DNA from: Pseudeuparius sepicola
Taxonomy: Eukaryota > Arthropoda > Insecta > Coleoptera > Anthribidae
Assembly: GCA_963920635.1 (NCBI GenBank)
Contig: OY987298.1
Span: forward strand, 129,279,735-129,343,734
Direction of reading: 5' to 3'
DNA length: 64,000 nucleotides
The translations under genes and the position numbers were made by a program. Positions 1 to 11,114 of this stretch are shown here, in pieces. The notes under the pieces are model-generated. The model did not search any database, was not told where the DNA came from, and was given only the letters and a program-made list of their open reading frames with translations. Numbering within the stretch: the first letter of the stretch is position 1; each line of letters begins with the position of its first letter.

Positions 1-667
1 CGTAGTCCTAAACATAAATAATTATAAAATAAAAGGGGTGTCCCTTTTATTTATTTTTTCTTATTTTTGAAGAAATTGGTCAGAAGTTTTAATAAATTGG
101 TTTTCGTGGTGCTGCAATGCTCCATTGTTTCTCATAAAATGCCCTTCAACAGATAAATGAGATTAGGGGGTCACAGACATAAAATTACCCTTGTAACTTA
201 ATAGAGAGTTATTGCAGAAACTGTTTTTGGCATTAAGCAGTATTTAAGACGACCTTATTTGAATACTCTCATACGTTATTTATGATTCTGACAATAGTTA
301 TTGCAAGTCGTAATTTATGTATCCAAATTAAGGGCTTGTTTACGTTTACTTTATTGTTTTGTATTTCTACACTTTCACTAGAATATTATGTGCTTTTATA
401 ATTTTGCTCCGGAAAAAACTGGGAAAACAGCCAAATAACCACGGAACACCAAGGTGAAAGACTAATGAAAACAAACAAGGTGCAAACGCAAACAAGCAAC
501 GAACATTTTAGGTTAAGTCCTACTTTCACAGAACACTAGCGTTTTCTGACAAATCAGAATTTATTTTAAGAATTGTGACAAATAAGGTAAAAATAACGTA
601 TATTATGGTATACACAATAAACAAAAATAAAGGAAAATAACCTTATTATGGACGACCTTATGTCAAA
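1..667. other. AT-rich flank, nothing identified
   Basis: No coding region, terminal repeat or RNA gene was recognised. This flank should hold the 3' end of the Tc1-like element whose gene ends at 668, but I found no inverted partner of the sequence upstream of that gene. The element boundary is therefore unresolved. Confidence 0.4.
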
Positions 668-1696
668 CTACGACTGCGCATGCTCAAATGTCAAAATTTT
701 AGTATACCCACCTTGGGATAGGATGACTTTCTGAACTCTCCTGCTCATCGAATCTATGAGTTGGCAGCAGAGATCATGGGTTACGACTTCATCCCACGTT
801 TGTTGAATCTTCTGCCAAAGTGCCTCCCTATTTTCGGGTACGAAGTTCTCCATTGTCCGCGCCATTCTGCCCCACACATTCTCAATGGGATTCAAGTCAG
901 GACTCTTCGCCGGCCATTGCAACTTTTCTACGTTGTTTTCGGTGAACCATTCGCGAACTATTCTTGCTGTATGCACAGGAGCGTTATCATGCTGGAAAAC
1001 GAAGCCATCGGGATACATTTCCGTTGCAGTTGGTAACAATCCGCCTTCGAGTATCTCGCAATAGCGAGCTGCTGTGAAGCGGTCGTCGATTCTCCAACAA
1101 ATGCCAGGTCCACGGTAGCTTATCCAGGCCCATATGTTGACGGAAAAATGCCCACTCCTTTTCCTGGGTGACACAAATCTTTCGTCATATCTTGAACTCA
1201 CCGAAGGTCTATATACTCGCACTTTGCCATTGTAATAGCTTTGAAAGATCTTTTCGTCGCTAAATATTACCTTCTCCCAATAATGTGGCGGTAAACGCTG
1301 AAACTCTCGGCATATCTGCAACCTGACTTCCTTATTAGCCTCGGTCAGCTGAATTTTGTTGCTGGCCGTGCGAGATTTCAGATTGGCTGCATCTAATCTC
1401 CTTCGGGCAGTTCTAACACTTGCTGGAAATTGTGTTGCAGATACTGCTTCAACGGCGGATTTAAACGGATTTGCAAGGCAAAAATTAGCTAGTTGCTCAT
1501 CTTGTTGGTCAGCCGTAATTTTCACATTTCCTCCTCTATGTATGTTTTCCACGCTTCCGGTTTCGTCATATTTCTTCTTTATATTGAAAATGGTGCTTTT
1601 AGATACACCAAATTCTTCGGCCAGTCGGGAAATAGCCCAACCATTTTCTAGTTTGGCGATGATACGGTGCTTGACGGATTCACTCAAACGAGGCAT
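668..1696 (-). CDS. Tc1-like transposase, intact, DD34E
   Basis: This single uninterrupted reading frame encodes a 342-residue Tc1/mariner-superfamily transposase, the usual length for Tc1-like enzymes, which cut and paste DNA at TA sites. An N-terminal helix-turn-helix spans about residues 5-45 (ending KKYDETGSV), and a second DNA-binding helix region lies near 90-112. A basic stretch SPRKRS (176-181) could act as a nuclear signal. The catalytic residues are D147 (IFSDEKIF), D237 (FQHDNAPVHTA) and E272 (SPDLNPIENVWG), with 34 residues between the last two. The protein ends with the family-typical GGYTK near residue 330. The start is the ATG at 1696; upstream in-frame codons have no ATG. No stop or frameshift interrupts it, so it is young or still coding. 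Terminal inverted repeats could not be found on both sides. Confidence 0.95.
   Translation of the reverse strand: MPRLSESVKHRIIAKLENGWAISRLAEEFGVSKSTIFNIKKKYDETGSVENIHRGGNVKITADQQDEQLANFCLANPFKSAVEAVSATQFPASVRTARRRLDAANLKSRTASNKIQLTEANKEVRLQICREFQRLPPHYWEKVIFSDEKIFQSYYNGKVRVYRPSVSSRYDERFVSPRKRSGHFSVNIWAWISYRGPGICWRIDDRFTAARYCEILEGGLLPTATEMYPDGFVFQHDNAPVHTARIVREWFTENNVEKLQWPAKSPDLNPIENVWGRMARTMENFVPENREALWQKIQQTWDEVVTHDLCCQLIDSMSRRVQKVILSQGGYTKILTFEHAQS
696..714. repeat. Direct repeat at 3' end of the Tc1 gene (partner 1744-1762)
   Basis: ATTTTAGTATACCCACCTT lies inside the last codons of the transposase, and ATTTTAGCCCACCCACCTT lies just upstream of its start, in the same orientation (16 of 19 bases identical). 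True terminal repeats would be inverted, so these are not ordinary ends. Direct repeats used as transposase binding sites occur in some Tc1 elements, but that role here is a guess. Confidence 0.4.
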
Positions 1697-1992
1697 AACG
1701 AACACTGTTAGTTACTCTCTCGAATTAGGATACTGACTAAATAATTTTAGCCCACCCACCTTAGTATTTATACAAAGGGCTAGGAGCAGGTATAATCGAT
1801 ATTTTCAAAATCTACATCCAATTCAATATTACAATTATTAAGTTAATCCCCTAAATTTAGTTATATTAAGTGCAGGTAGGTATAATTAATAAATACCTAT
1901 TTAAAAAGATATAAATATCTATGCTAAAATATTTCAACTCAGGTAATCCGATAATCCATTAATTTTGTGCCATACATTTTCTAATTAATATT

Positions 1993-2799
1993 AAGAGCCC
2001 CCATATCTACTTTTAAACATATTATACAAATCCTTGAAATCTTTAATTTTTGAGATAATCGCTTGATCTGTTTTTTGTCCGAAAGGACTTCAAAAGCCGC
2101 TTATTTTAGCAATCCTGCCATTTTCAAATTGCAAATCCAGGGCCGGCTACGATTTTTTTATTCCCCCGATTTTCACAAAAACCATTTAGCCATTTTTTTA
2201 TTTAAAATCTGACACCACAGCGTCAATCAGGACAGTCGAAAACCCTTTATATACCAAATTTGAACAAAAAATATAGAGAGAGTTCTATTCTACAGGATGT
2301 CAAAATTGAGCAAAATAGGAAATTTAAAGAAACCTCTTCAGGCATCTCTGGCGAGTCAAGTCATAAAAATTCAGCATTTTCAGATGGGGCAGAGAAAAAT
2401 ACCCTGTATTGAATCTTTGCACACCAACACTTTGAGTGGTTCTGTTGACAATTAAACTATTTTGACGGGATTCCATGGCACACTTGACTCGCCAAATGCC
2501 TGTAAATTTCCTATTTTGCTGAACCTTGACATCCTGTAGAATACATCTCTCTCTAAATTCTTTGTTCAAATTTGGTATATAAAGGGGTTTTAGGGGGATC
2601 CTGATTAACGCTGTATTGGTAGATTTTAAATAAAAAAACACTCAAAAATCGTAGCCGGACCTGGATTTGCCTTTTGAAAATGATAGGAAGGCTAAAAGAA
2701 GCGATTTTTGAAGGCCTTTCACACAAAGAATGTTCAGGGATTATCTCCAAAAATAAATATTTTATTAATTTGCATATGTTTAAAAGTAGACACCCTGTA
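1993..2799. mobile_element. Palindromic (foldback) element, about 0.8 kb
   Basis: The left part (about 2005-2350) and the right part (about 2470-2790) are reverse complements for over 250 bp. Shared landmarks are TCTACTTTTAAACATAT near the ends, CAAATCCAGG, CAGGATGTCAA and GGCGAGTCAAG. The right end finishes in CACCCTGTA, the terminus common to many elements in this window; the left end has decayed. Short reading frames inside are produced by the repeat and show no protein similarity I can recognise. Confidence 0.75.
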
Positions 2800-3357
2800 T
2801 ATTAAATTATTGTTTTTGAGAAATTCTCAATTCAAATTGACTATGGATTTACCTAATTTCATATTCCTAATTAATACAGGGTGCTGGCAGCAAAGGAAGG
2901 AAACTCGAGAAAAAGCAACTTTTATTGTGGTGTTGATTCTAATCTCAGCCTTGATATTTATTATTTTTTTATTTCATTATCATAAATACTAGACGGTATA
3001 GTAACATGATAAAATAGTACGAAATATTAAATACCAACACTGGGGTTGGAATTATTACCAGCACAAAGTTGCATTTTCCTCGAATTTTGTTCCTTTGCTG
3101 TGAGAGGCTGGAGGCTGTAATTTGCATTTTATGGTTCTATTTTTAGCAGACCGGCCGGCTGCAGACTCCAGCGCGATGTTGCCGTCTCCGCGCGCCCTGT
3201 AACGATAGCCACGAGAAACCTCTTCAGGTCGTTCGATACCAACTGTCCGCGACTGTACCTTTAATGACCGAGGCGTTGCCTCGGTCTTTAAACAACCTCC
3301 TCGGCCAAAAAAAGTGCACTTACGCATCTGGCAATGTAAATAACTATTGTTTTCGTG
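2800..3357. other. Intervening DNA with a stray TACAGGGTG terminus
   Basis: A TACAGGGTG motif at 2875-2883 suggests the end of another element, but no partner was found. The 3,100-3,300 part is relatively CpG-rich. A 138-codon frame crosses 3055-3471 on the minus strand but runs into the inverted repeat beginning at 3358, so I do not call it a gene. Confidence 0.4.
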
Positions 3358-3832
3358 GATTAAAGTTTCCTCCTTCACCAACGTAACGACAAAGGTATTA
3401 CAATCTTTGTAGGGACACGTCCTGCCATTCTGCAGGCGCAGTGATCCCAGCCAGCCCATTACCGGTTTCATCCTATTTGGGAATCATCAGATGGGCGTAG
3501 GCAACAATCCTGGATGGATAGGTTTCAAAAGATAGAAACAACAGAAACAACTACTCCGAGGGCAAATACCCCTACCGTCATTGAATCACACTGTTGCTTC
3601 TGGATTTTCGTTGGGAATACCATTGTAGATTAATCACTGCGCCTGCAGAATGGCAGGACGTGTCCCAACAAAGATTGTAATATCTTTGTCGTTACGTTGG
3701 TGAAGAAGGAAACTTTAATCTACAATGGTATTCCCAACGAAAATCGAGAAGCAACAGTGTGATTCAATGCCGGTATAGGGGTATTTGCCCTCGGAGTAGT
3801 TGTTTCTGTTGTTTCTATCTTTTGAAACTATT
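3358..3832. repeat. Interleaved inverted repeats A-B-A'-B'
   Basis: Arm A (about 3358-3450) is the reverse complement of 3628-3718; it contains CCAACGTAACGACAAAG and CTGCCATTCTGCAGGCGCAG. Arm B (about 3523-3632) is the reverse complement of 3716-3832; it contains CGAAAATC and ACTACTCCGAGGGCAAATAC. The order is A, B, A', B', so both stems cannot form as simple nested hairpins in one strand. It may come from two overlapping inverted duplications. No coding function is seen. Confidence 0.7.
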
Positions 3833-4739
3833 GTTTTCTTTTTGTTTGTTCGTCTATAAGCTCTCATTGAAATGGTATTGCGAACCAACCATGCACTTGA
3901 ACACACTAAATGGGCATTGTAGTCTATACCTAAGGACTGGTACATAGGTTTTCACATGACTCCGTGCACGCAAAATTTTACCGAGAACGGGTTCGATTCT
4001 TGCCGACAGACTGAAATCCTGGCCGCCAGACGCGGTCTGGAAGCATAATGTACAGTAGGTATGTCCTCGGATTGAGTTGACAAGAAGAGTACCTAATAAT
4101 TTTATTTTTGACTTTTTGCAGAAAAACGTATTCCTCATAAAACTATTGCTTGCAACATAAATAAGATTGGCACATACCTAGTTGCTTCTTCACTTATATA
4201 CAGGTTGTCCAGAAAATGCAAATATCTGAAAATGGAAAGAACTGCGATTTGTAATTTTATAGAGAAATGCTTACCTAGTCAAAAATTTATTTAGAATTAA
4301 ATACCTCACTCACACAATTTATTGTTCATAAAAAAAATATTTTTAGAGAATTACCTACTTCAAATGTCAGATTTGAGGTCTCCAATTAATTCAAATCAAC
4401 TTTTTGGGTATTTATCTATAACATTTCAAATAGTGGTTCTTTCCATTTTCACAATAAATATTTCCACCTGGCAAAGGGGGATTTTGTCCAAAAGCAATCT
4501 GATTTATTCTATTGTAGACAAGATTAAGTACACAACATTAAATTAATGTTATTTATAATCTGATATCTTAATCCGTTCGTACACAGAGGCACCATTTATC
4601 TTTTGCTGTGACTTTGGTTTTCATCTTTTTTGGATCATACAGTGGATGAACTTAGCTATACTAGTAATAATTTTAATTTTTAATTTTTCGAAAAAAGTCT
4701 GCTTTTTCTTAAAATAAAATTGGCATGGAAAAAGTTAAG
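3833..4739. other. No supported gene
   Basis: AT-rich sequence. A degenerate TACAGGTTG-type terminus is present near 4200 without a partner. Reading frames here are short and show no known domain. Confidence 0.4.
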
Positions 4740-4799
4740 ATTACTTATACTGGGTGACCAGAAAATTGAAGAAACTTTAATTAGCATAAGAGTAGATGC

Positions 4800-4889
4800 T
4801 TCTATTTGTAGAGATATTGAAAAAATTATAAAGAAAATTTTTGATTCTATTTGTAGAGATATTGAAAAAATTATAAAGAAAATTTGTTC
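4800..4889. repeat. 45-bp tandem duplication
   Basis: A 45-bp unit starting TTCTATTTGTAGAGATATTG occurs twice head to tail (4800-4844 and from 4845), almost identical, so the duplication is recent. Confidence 0.85.
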
Positions 4890-4899
4890 AGCATGGTAA

Positions 4900-5255
4900 G
4901 TTACTTATGTGTACAAAATTTGAAAGCGTTAAGCCCACTTTGTTTTTTATTTATTTCTTGTTTTTCTTCGATTAAATGATTTTCTATAGGTAGTACGACA
5001 AAACTGTGTAAATAAAAGTTACTCAGAGTAGGTAATTTTCTAACAATCCTGGGCCTGCTTTGAGTTTTCTCCAATATTTTGCAAAATTCAAAGTAGGCCT
5101 AGAATCGTTAAATTTTGTCATCCTGCTCAGTTTTCTATTCTGAGGAAGTTTTTTTATAACAGTTTTATCGTACTATTTACGCAGAAGACCATTAAAAAAA
5201 GAGAAAATTAAAAACATCAAAGTAGGCCCAACGCTTTGAAATTGCCATGCTATTT
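4900..5255. repeat. Palindrome with core module B
   Basis: The arms at about 4905-5063 and 5077-5250 are imperfect reverse complements, sharing CAAAGCGTT, CAAAGTAGGCC-type and GTACGA landmarks. Related sequence recurs near 18.75, 20.75, 23.5, 34.8 and 57.7 kb. TATACTGGGTG at about 4748 may be the degenerate outer end. Confidence 0.6.
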
Positions 5256-5574
5256 GGAAATTTGGAGCTGCCATCTAATGGAGAGAGGTTATACCCCCAC
5301 AATATTGCACAGTGGGCTTTATTTGAATTTTTGCTTTATATAAGGTGATGTTTCAATTTATGTATAACGACAGTTGGTTTCTTAGATAAACCACTATCCG
5401 TAATTATTAGGAAGCCATCCGAAATTAGGCTACTTTCCTCTACAGTACCGGGTCATCACGCGAGATTGTCCGTGCATAGGTATATTTTCTTTATTTTTCG
5501 AGATAGAAAAAGAAGTTTAATGCAAAAGTTGCATGGGACCAAATTTCCTTCCTAGATTTGAGCATTAGGTATAT

Positions 5575-7137
5575 ACTGGGTGTCTAATTAAAACGTGCCA
5601 TATAAAATTTTAATTTTTTGTAAATACAACACCCTGTATAAATATACATATATTATTATTTTTCTGAATCCAATGGTGTATATGTGTATTAGCTGTCAAA
5701 GTAAGTTATAAGTTATAAATTTGCAGTTGGTGGCGTTTCTAATACAATTTATTTATTTTTTCTTTGACCACCATGTATTTTACAAAACAACAGCGATATG
5801 AAATATAAGAGATTTTTTTAAATGTGACAAAGATGTCCGCAATGGTAAGTCGGTCCAAAAATAATTCCCACTTTGTTTTAAAATTTTACATTCTATAGCT
5901 CGTAGGCAATATGCCGACAGAATAACTCCTTCAGAAAAAAAAACATTTAAACGGTTACATTTAAAGATACGCGAAACTTATTCGTTAGAAAATAAGAAGC
6001 GGCGCCACAAAATGTTGAAGAAAGGGACCTTAATATATTGTTATTTTTTCAAGAAAACCCAAATACCTACGTCCATTACAATAGCCGTATAAAATTTGGG
6101 ACATTCGCCTATAGCCTAGTTCAAAAAGTCCTTAAAAGAAATAAATATATCCCTTATAAAATTAGGAAGGTCCAAGAACTTAGCGCTGTTCAAATTGAAA
6201 GACGTTTAAATTACGTTAATTATATAATATATAGATTAAGACAAGAACCAGATTTCTTTCGCAAAATATTGTGGACTAATTGACAACTGCTGGGTGTTTC
6301 AACAGGCACAAAATACAAGACACTGGTCACTAGGAAACCCTCACCAGAAAAAAGAAATAAAATTCCAAGGCAGAACATCAGTCCATGTCTGGTGTGGGAT
6401 TCTGAATCAACGAGTCTTGAGTCCTATTTTCTTTTATGAAAACATGAATGGAGAATTTTATGTGTTGCTCCAGAATGAAATTGAGGAGTGTTTGGATGAT
6501 TTACCCCTACGTCAACGTCAAGATATAATTTGGCAACAGGACGGGGTTCCACCCCACTGTCGTGCAGTTACACGAGATTATTTAAATAATAAATATTCTG
6601 AATGCGGATAGGTAAAGGAGGGACCATAGCTTGGCCTCCAAATAGTCCGGATATGACGCTTTTGGACACTTTTGGGGCTATCTCAAGGAAGAGTACCATA
6701 AAACAGCCAGGCACACAACAAGAGAAATTGAAACAAAAATTAGAGAATTAGTGGAAAATCTAAACACTCACATGGTCACAGCGGTTGAAAATTCATTGAC
6801 AAATTTAATAAATAGATATCAAATTTGCGCCGAGCATGGGGGTGGGCATATTGAGCACTTATTGTAATATATCGTTGTCATTTTTTGTTTATTGCTTCAC
6901 AATAATTATTGACTGGAAATAATTTAATAAAATAATAGAATAGGTACATTTTTGCAATTGCAAAAGTGGTTTGAATGCATTTAAAAAATAAGTGTGCGAA
7001 AAAAATAATTATCATGCTATTAAAAAACAAAGTTGATAGCCATAGCAACGAAATTGTATACATCAAGAAAAATTTATCAAAAATCAATAAGAAAATTGTT
7101 TCTCCTCTTGTCTACTCCAACTCTTGACACCCTGCAT
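5575..7137 (+). mobile_element. Decayed DD41D-type Tc1/mariner element
   Basis: The spliced transposase relic at 5773-6867 is bracketed by TACTGGGTGTC near 5575 and the reverse complement of GCAGGGTGTC near 7128. These are degenerate forms of the common TACAGGGTG terminus. The ends are assigned by this weak match and could be wrong; the transposase relic itself is secure. Confidence 0.45.
5773..6867 (+). pseudogene. Transposase relic, DD41D-type, with an intron
   Basis: The relic starts MYFTKQQRYE at the ATG at 5773, then breaks near an A/T run. A 54-bp intron at 5845-5898 has the donor GTAAGT and an acceptor ending CTATAG; splicing joins CGCAATG to CTCGTAGG and gives DVRNARRQYADRITPSEK in one frame. 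Downstream, 6038-6283 encodes the region ending PDFFRKILWTN (first catalytic D replaced or lost). 6294-6611 encodes FQGRTSVHVWCGI and IIWQQDGVPPHC (second D). After further frameshifts come IAWPPNSPDMTLLD and FWGYLKEEYH, ending IEHLL and a stop at 6867. At least four disruptions make it non-functional. It belongs to the same broad family as the gene at 42048-43317. Confidence 0.85.
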
Positions 7138-9348
7138 TTTCTATAATTAAATCAAAGGTGGAACACGAAGAAAATTTGATTATCATGCGCCTGAATATCA
7201 TCACATTGCAAATTTCTGAATGACAAGATTTTAAACTATATTTAAATAATAAATTCAAGGTAAATTCACTATACTTACCCACTCCCCGTAGTTACCCATG
7301 CCATTCCGTTGGACCAACGCTAGAGCCAACTCTCCCTCCAAATTGACCATATTGAACCGGCAGCTTCGTTCTGCGACCGATATGTCCCAATTTATAGCGT
7401 GCCGAGAGCCATAGCGGGCGCATAGGCAGTCAGCCAGCAACCCCGCATATTACCCACCCCCACTTGTCTAATGATGCGGAAAACAGGGCCGTCGACGCGC
7501 TTTTTATACGGGAAATATGTCAGGTCGAGCGGGTTCTCGACCACGAACATGGCAAAAAAATTTACCTTTGGTTTACGAAATTAGTCTATGGAATCGGGAA
7601 GGGTTAATCTCAAAGCTCAATTATTTATGGTTATGTCCTACGCATCGTCGGGTTTTTGTTTATTCACAGTGCATAAATTTTATTATTTTGATAAATCTGT
7701 CACGTCTCATATTTATACAGGGCAATATTTCTAGAATCCCAGTAGTTCTTTTTCAATGGTTTTCTAATCTTACCCTGACATTAGGAGTGGTTTATAGCCA
7801 AAAATTATCTATATAATCTCCTGATGATATCAGGGTTCCCACAATTATTGAATATAGCACAAGTATTAATTTATTTTAACAAAAAGTTGTAAGTAAGTAA
7901 GTCAACTGGAGATATACTTCTGTAATAAGATGTGTCAAGTTGCGAAAACAAAGCATCATCTTTGCACAAAAAGTCGTTTTGTTTTACCCATTTACCCACT
8001 AAGAAATATTGATAACGGTATTCGCATCATCTGGAATAACATCATCATCATCATCACCCTCATAATCAGCAACACAAATTTCCGTGTCCCACTTTCCATA
8101 ACAAGTTCAGCCCTCTACCTGACTTGTCTACCTGACAGATTATCTAATAAGCCCAGAATTCTCGTCTGATAATTCCATATTTTCTGGAGATTCAATAATA
8201 CCCCTATTCATTGCACACCATCATTGGGACTCATATCAGACTAAAATTCATCGCTTTATACTAAATTTGTAGAAAACAATATATTCAATTTAACATAGAA
8301 AACGTAACCCAAAAGCGTTTCAGTCAACGCCAAAAGCCTAGTGTGCCCTATATGGAACACAATCAAAATCATCAAATGTAACCAAAATGAAATATTTTTG
8401 CTCAACAAAACACTAGTTATTTACAGTATTCACTCCCTAAAAAAATATGTACTTACCCTTTCCGGCTCGACATTTTTGCACGTTCACAAATTCAATGATA
8501 AAAATACAATTAAGAGAAATTATTTCTAAACCATCAGGAGGCACTGCATAAAACTATACAACCTAAAAACGGTATCCAAATGGAAGTTTTGTGATTTCAA
8601 ATATTATATTAGAGAAAGCTTTTTGGCAGATGATGTTTGGTGTTCCATATATGAAACGCTAATACCTAATGGGAAAACATTTAAGAAAATATAGGTCATA
8701 TACTTCCTTACCAAAGATTAAACATTATAAGGCACATTTATGTCTTTAAGCTTCGGAATCCTTGATAATACAGCAATTCTAATTTTAAATTTCCAATTAT
8801 GAAGAAGTAGGTACCTACACAAACGCCTATGCCATTGCGGTGCATGGCCTCAAAAGTTAATTTAAATTACAAAATTACTTACCGATGGATTATTATCAAA
8901 CATTTTAGTTTTGGCGGTCATGAAAGTGCCACAAGCCGCACAGCTAAGCATAATAACTCGAGAAAGTATCTAAATACCACATACTGACACCTATCACCGT
9001 GTCAGATATCAAAATATTGTGCCAAAACTTAGTTACTACCCAGGGCGATTTAAGTCTCACGTATTTTATAATATACATAGAGCTTTGACTCCTTCCTGAG
9101 ATTCTTTATTTAAAGAAAGATTCCACACTTTAAGTTAATATGTCTAAAGCATGATGTGATGTACCTACCTTTGTCTAAACATGTTAATATGTTAATATGT
9201 CTAAAGCACGATGACTATTGTCTAAAAATGGACAAAAAACAGGCAGACAGGCTTTCAAGGTGACAATTTTACTTTCTTTCTTTATAGAATAAATATTTAG
9301 AAAAGATTTAGGTGGCACTGTAATCAACACATACGGAGTAGGTACATG
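7138..9348. other. Non-coding stretch with a CpG-rich island at about 7270-7540
   Basis: The 7270-7540 segment is richer in G+C and CpG than its surroundings and includes TATAGCG and CATATTGAAC-like words, resembling a regulatory island; this is only a composition-based impression. A small ATC microsatellite lies at about 8041-8060. The remainder is AT-rich with no recognisable gene, TE end or RNA. Confidence 0.4.
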
Positions 9349-9892
9349 TATAGTAGTCCGGGAGGTAGCGACACTTTTGATGTAGTTATTCCTATACAAA
9401 GCTGATTTTTTCTCATTTTGTAGCTTTGACATGGGAAGTAAACGGAACGGCAGTCTACCGCGCCAATATGGGGGCAAACATTAATAACAATTTTTTAAAC
9501 CTGTAAATAAATAGCACGGTAATGACTTATTCCTACAAGCATAAAACTTTTTTAGACTGGTCAATGATACCTAAAAATTCAATATAATGATAGTCTACCG
9601 CGCCTGGGGAGGCCATCATAGGTCTACCACCCACGCAAGATATTCAGAAATATATTTTTTTACTTATTTCTACAAGGCTGAAAATTTTTTCTCAAATACT
9701 TCAGTTCATAAGAGAACTAAAAAAATTAGTCTACCGATCATATAAGGGGGCAAAGCGTTGATAGACGCAATGGAATTCACGATCTCCCGAGCGCTGCCGC
9801 CGCGCCGATCTGCTATAATATTGCATACCGGGATTAAATTAATATCTACAAAGCTGCTTTCTTATCTATATCCATTTTACAATAACTGTTGT

Positions 9893-10071
9893 CAGTGGCG
9901 TAACCAGAATATAAGGTTGGGGGGGCTAATTATTTAAAAATATATTCGGTAATATTTACGGCAAAAATATTGTTTCAAAATAAATTTTATTTAGAAATAA
10001 ATACCACGCGGCAGATCTTTGGGGGGAGGGCTAAAGCCCCCAAAGCCCCCCCCCCCCTGGTTACGCCTCTG
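9893..10071. mobile_element. hAT-type MITE, 8-bp duplication ACTGTTGT
   Basis: The ends are CAGTGGCGTAACCAG and the reverse complement of CAGAGGCGTAACCAG, with runs of G/C just inside. The flanks 9885-9892 and 10072-10079 are both ACTGTTGT. The opposite arm of the surrounding palindrome has a single ACTGTTGT at the same point, so the uninserted site is visible. An 8-bp target duplication with CAGTGGCG ends is characteristic of hAT transposons. There is no coding capacity. Confidence 0.92.
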
Positions 10072-10417
10072 ACTGTTGTCAATTAAACATGTTCTACCTT
10101 CGATATAACGTGGCTTCGGTAGACGCGGGTTAAACTTTTGCGCGGAAATTTGCAAAAACCGTAACAAGCAATACAATTCCTAATTTAAATGTTAATGATA
10201 CTTTTAGGAGCCTACACCATTATTAAAAAGTATGATATAGTAATAACGAAAGTCGCTAGCGAGCGAGTTTTTTACTAGTATAATATTAATATAATGAAAG
10301 TACATTCTTTTAAATAACTTTTTTTTCTTTTTTGAGGTTGAATAATTTATTTGACTTGAATATAATTGATATAATGTAGGTATAAAAAATAAATATATTA
10401 GGTATATGCAATATTTT

Positions 10418-10485
10418 TTATTGTTCATTATCACTGGCATTTAATTCCTCATCGCCTTCCTCATCGTAATCTGCATCTTCATCAT
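10418..10485 (-). CDS. Possible terminal exon with acidic tail
   Basis: On the minus strand a plausible acceptor TGCTATTTGCAG is followed, after two bases, by 21 codons reading DEDADYDEEGDEELNASDNE plus Q, then TAA overlapping AATAAA. Twelve of 21 residues are acidic. It lies in the loop of the surrounding palindrome and no upstream exon was found. It may be a captured gene fragment or chance; low-complexity acidic tails are common in nuclear proteins. Confidence 0.3.
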
Positions 10486-11114
10486 CTGCAAATAGCAATA
10501 AATTATTAAATATATTATATCTAGAGGGTATTTCAAAATTCAGTACAAAGATTTTAAGGGCGTATTTTTGGACAACAGTTATTGTAAAATGGATATAGAT
10601 AAAAAAGCAGCTTTGTAGATATTAATTTAATCCCGGTATGCAATATTATAGCAGATCGGCGCGGCGGCAGCGCTCGGGAGATCGTGAATTCCATTGCGTC
10701 TATCAACGCTTTGCCCCCTTATATGATCGGTAGACTAATTTTTTTAGTTCTCTCATGAACTGAAGTATTTGAGAAAAAATTTTCAGCCTTGTAGAAATAA
10801 GTAAAAAAAATATATTTCTGAACATCTTGCGTGGGTGGTAGACCTATGATGGCCTCCCCTCAGGCGCGGTAGACTATCATTATATTGCATTTTTAGGTAT
10901 CATTGACCAGTCTAAAAAGTTTTATGCTTGTAGGAATAAGTCATTACCGTCCTATTTATTTACAGGTTTAAAAAATTGTTATTAATGTTTGCCCCCATAT
11001 TGGCGCGGTAGACTGCCGTTCCGTTTACTTTCCATGTCAAAGCTACAAAATGAGAAAAAATCAGCTTTGTAGGAGTAACTAGATCAAAAGTGTCGCTGCC
11101 TCCCCGGACTATAG

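Larger units (their letters stand above)
9349..11114. mobile_element. 1.77-kb palindrome with repeated GTCTACC units
   Basis: The arms 9349-9891 and about 10570-11114 are near-perfect reverse complements. They end in TATAGT(AG)TCCGG and CCGGACTATA, share GCAGCGACACTTTTGAT-like ends, and contain the GC-rich GAGCGCTGCCGCCGCGCCGA. Within each arm a degenerate unit of roughly 130 bp begins AGTCTACCGCGCC and is followed by a TTATTTCTACAAG-like word; it occurs three to four times. The ends differ from the TACAGGGTG family. The left arm carries a 179-bp hAT insertion just before the loop. The loop (about 10080-10565) contains a possible small exon. I recognise no superfamily. Confidence 0.8.

Noticed and set aside
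761..1736. Plus-strand frames opposite the Tc1 gene
   Set aside because: Antisense shadows of the intact transposase.
3055..3471. 138-codon minus-strand frame with cysteines (CPYKDC, HCQMRKC)
   Set aside because: The cysteine spacing is not a convincing zinc finger and the frame runs through arm A of an inverted repeat.
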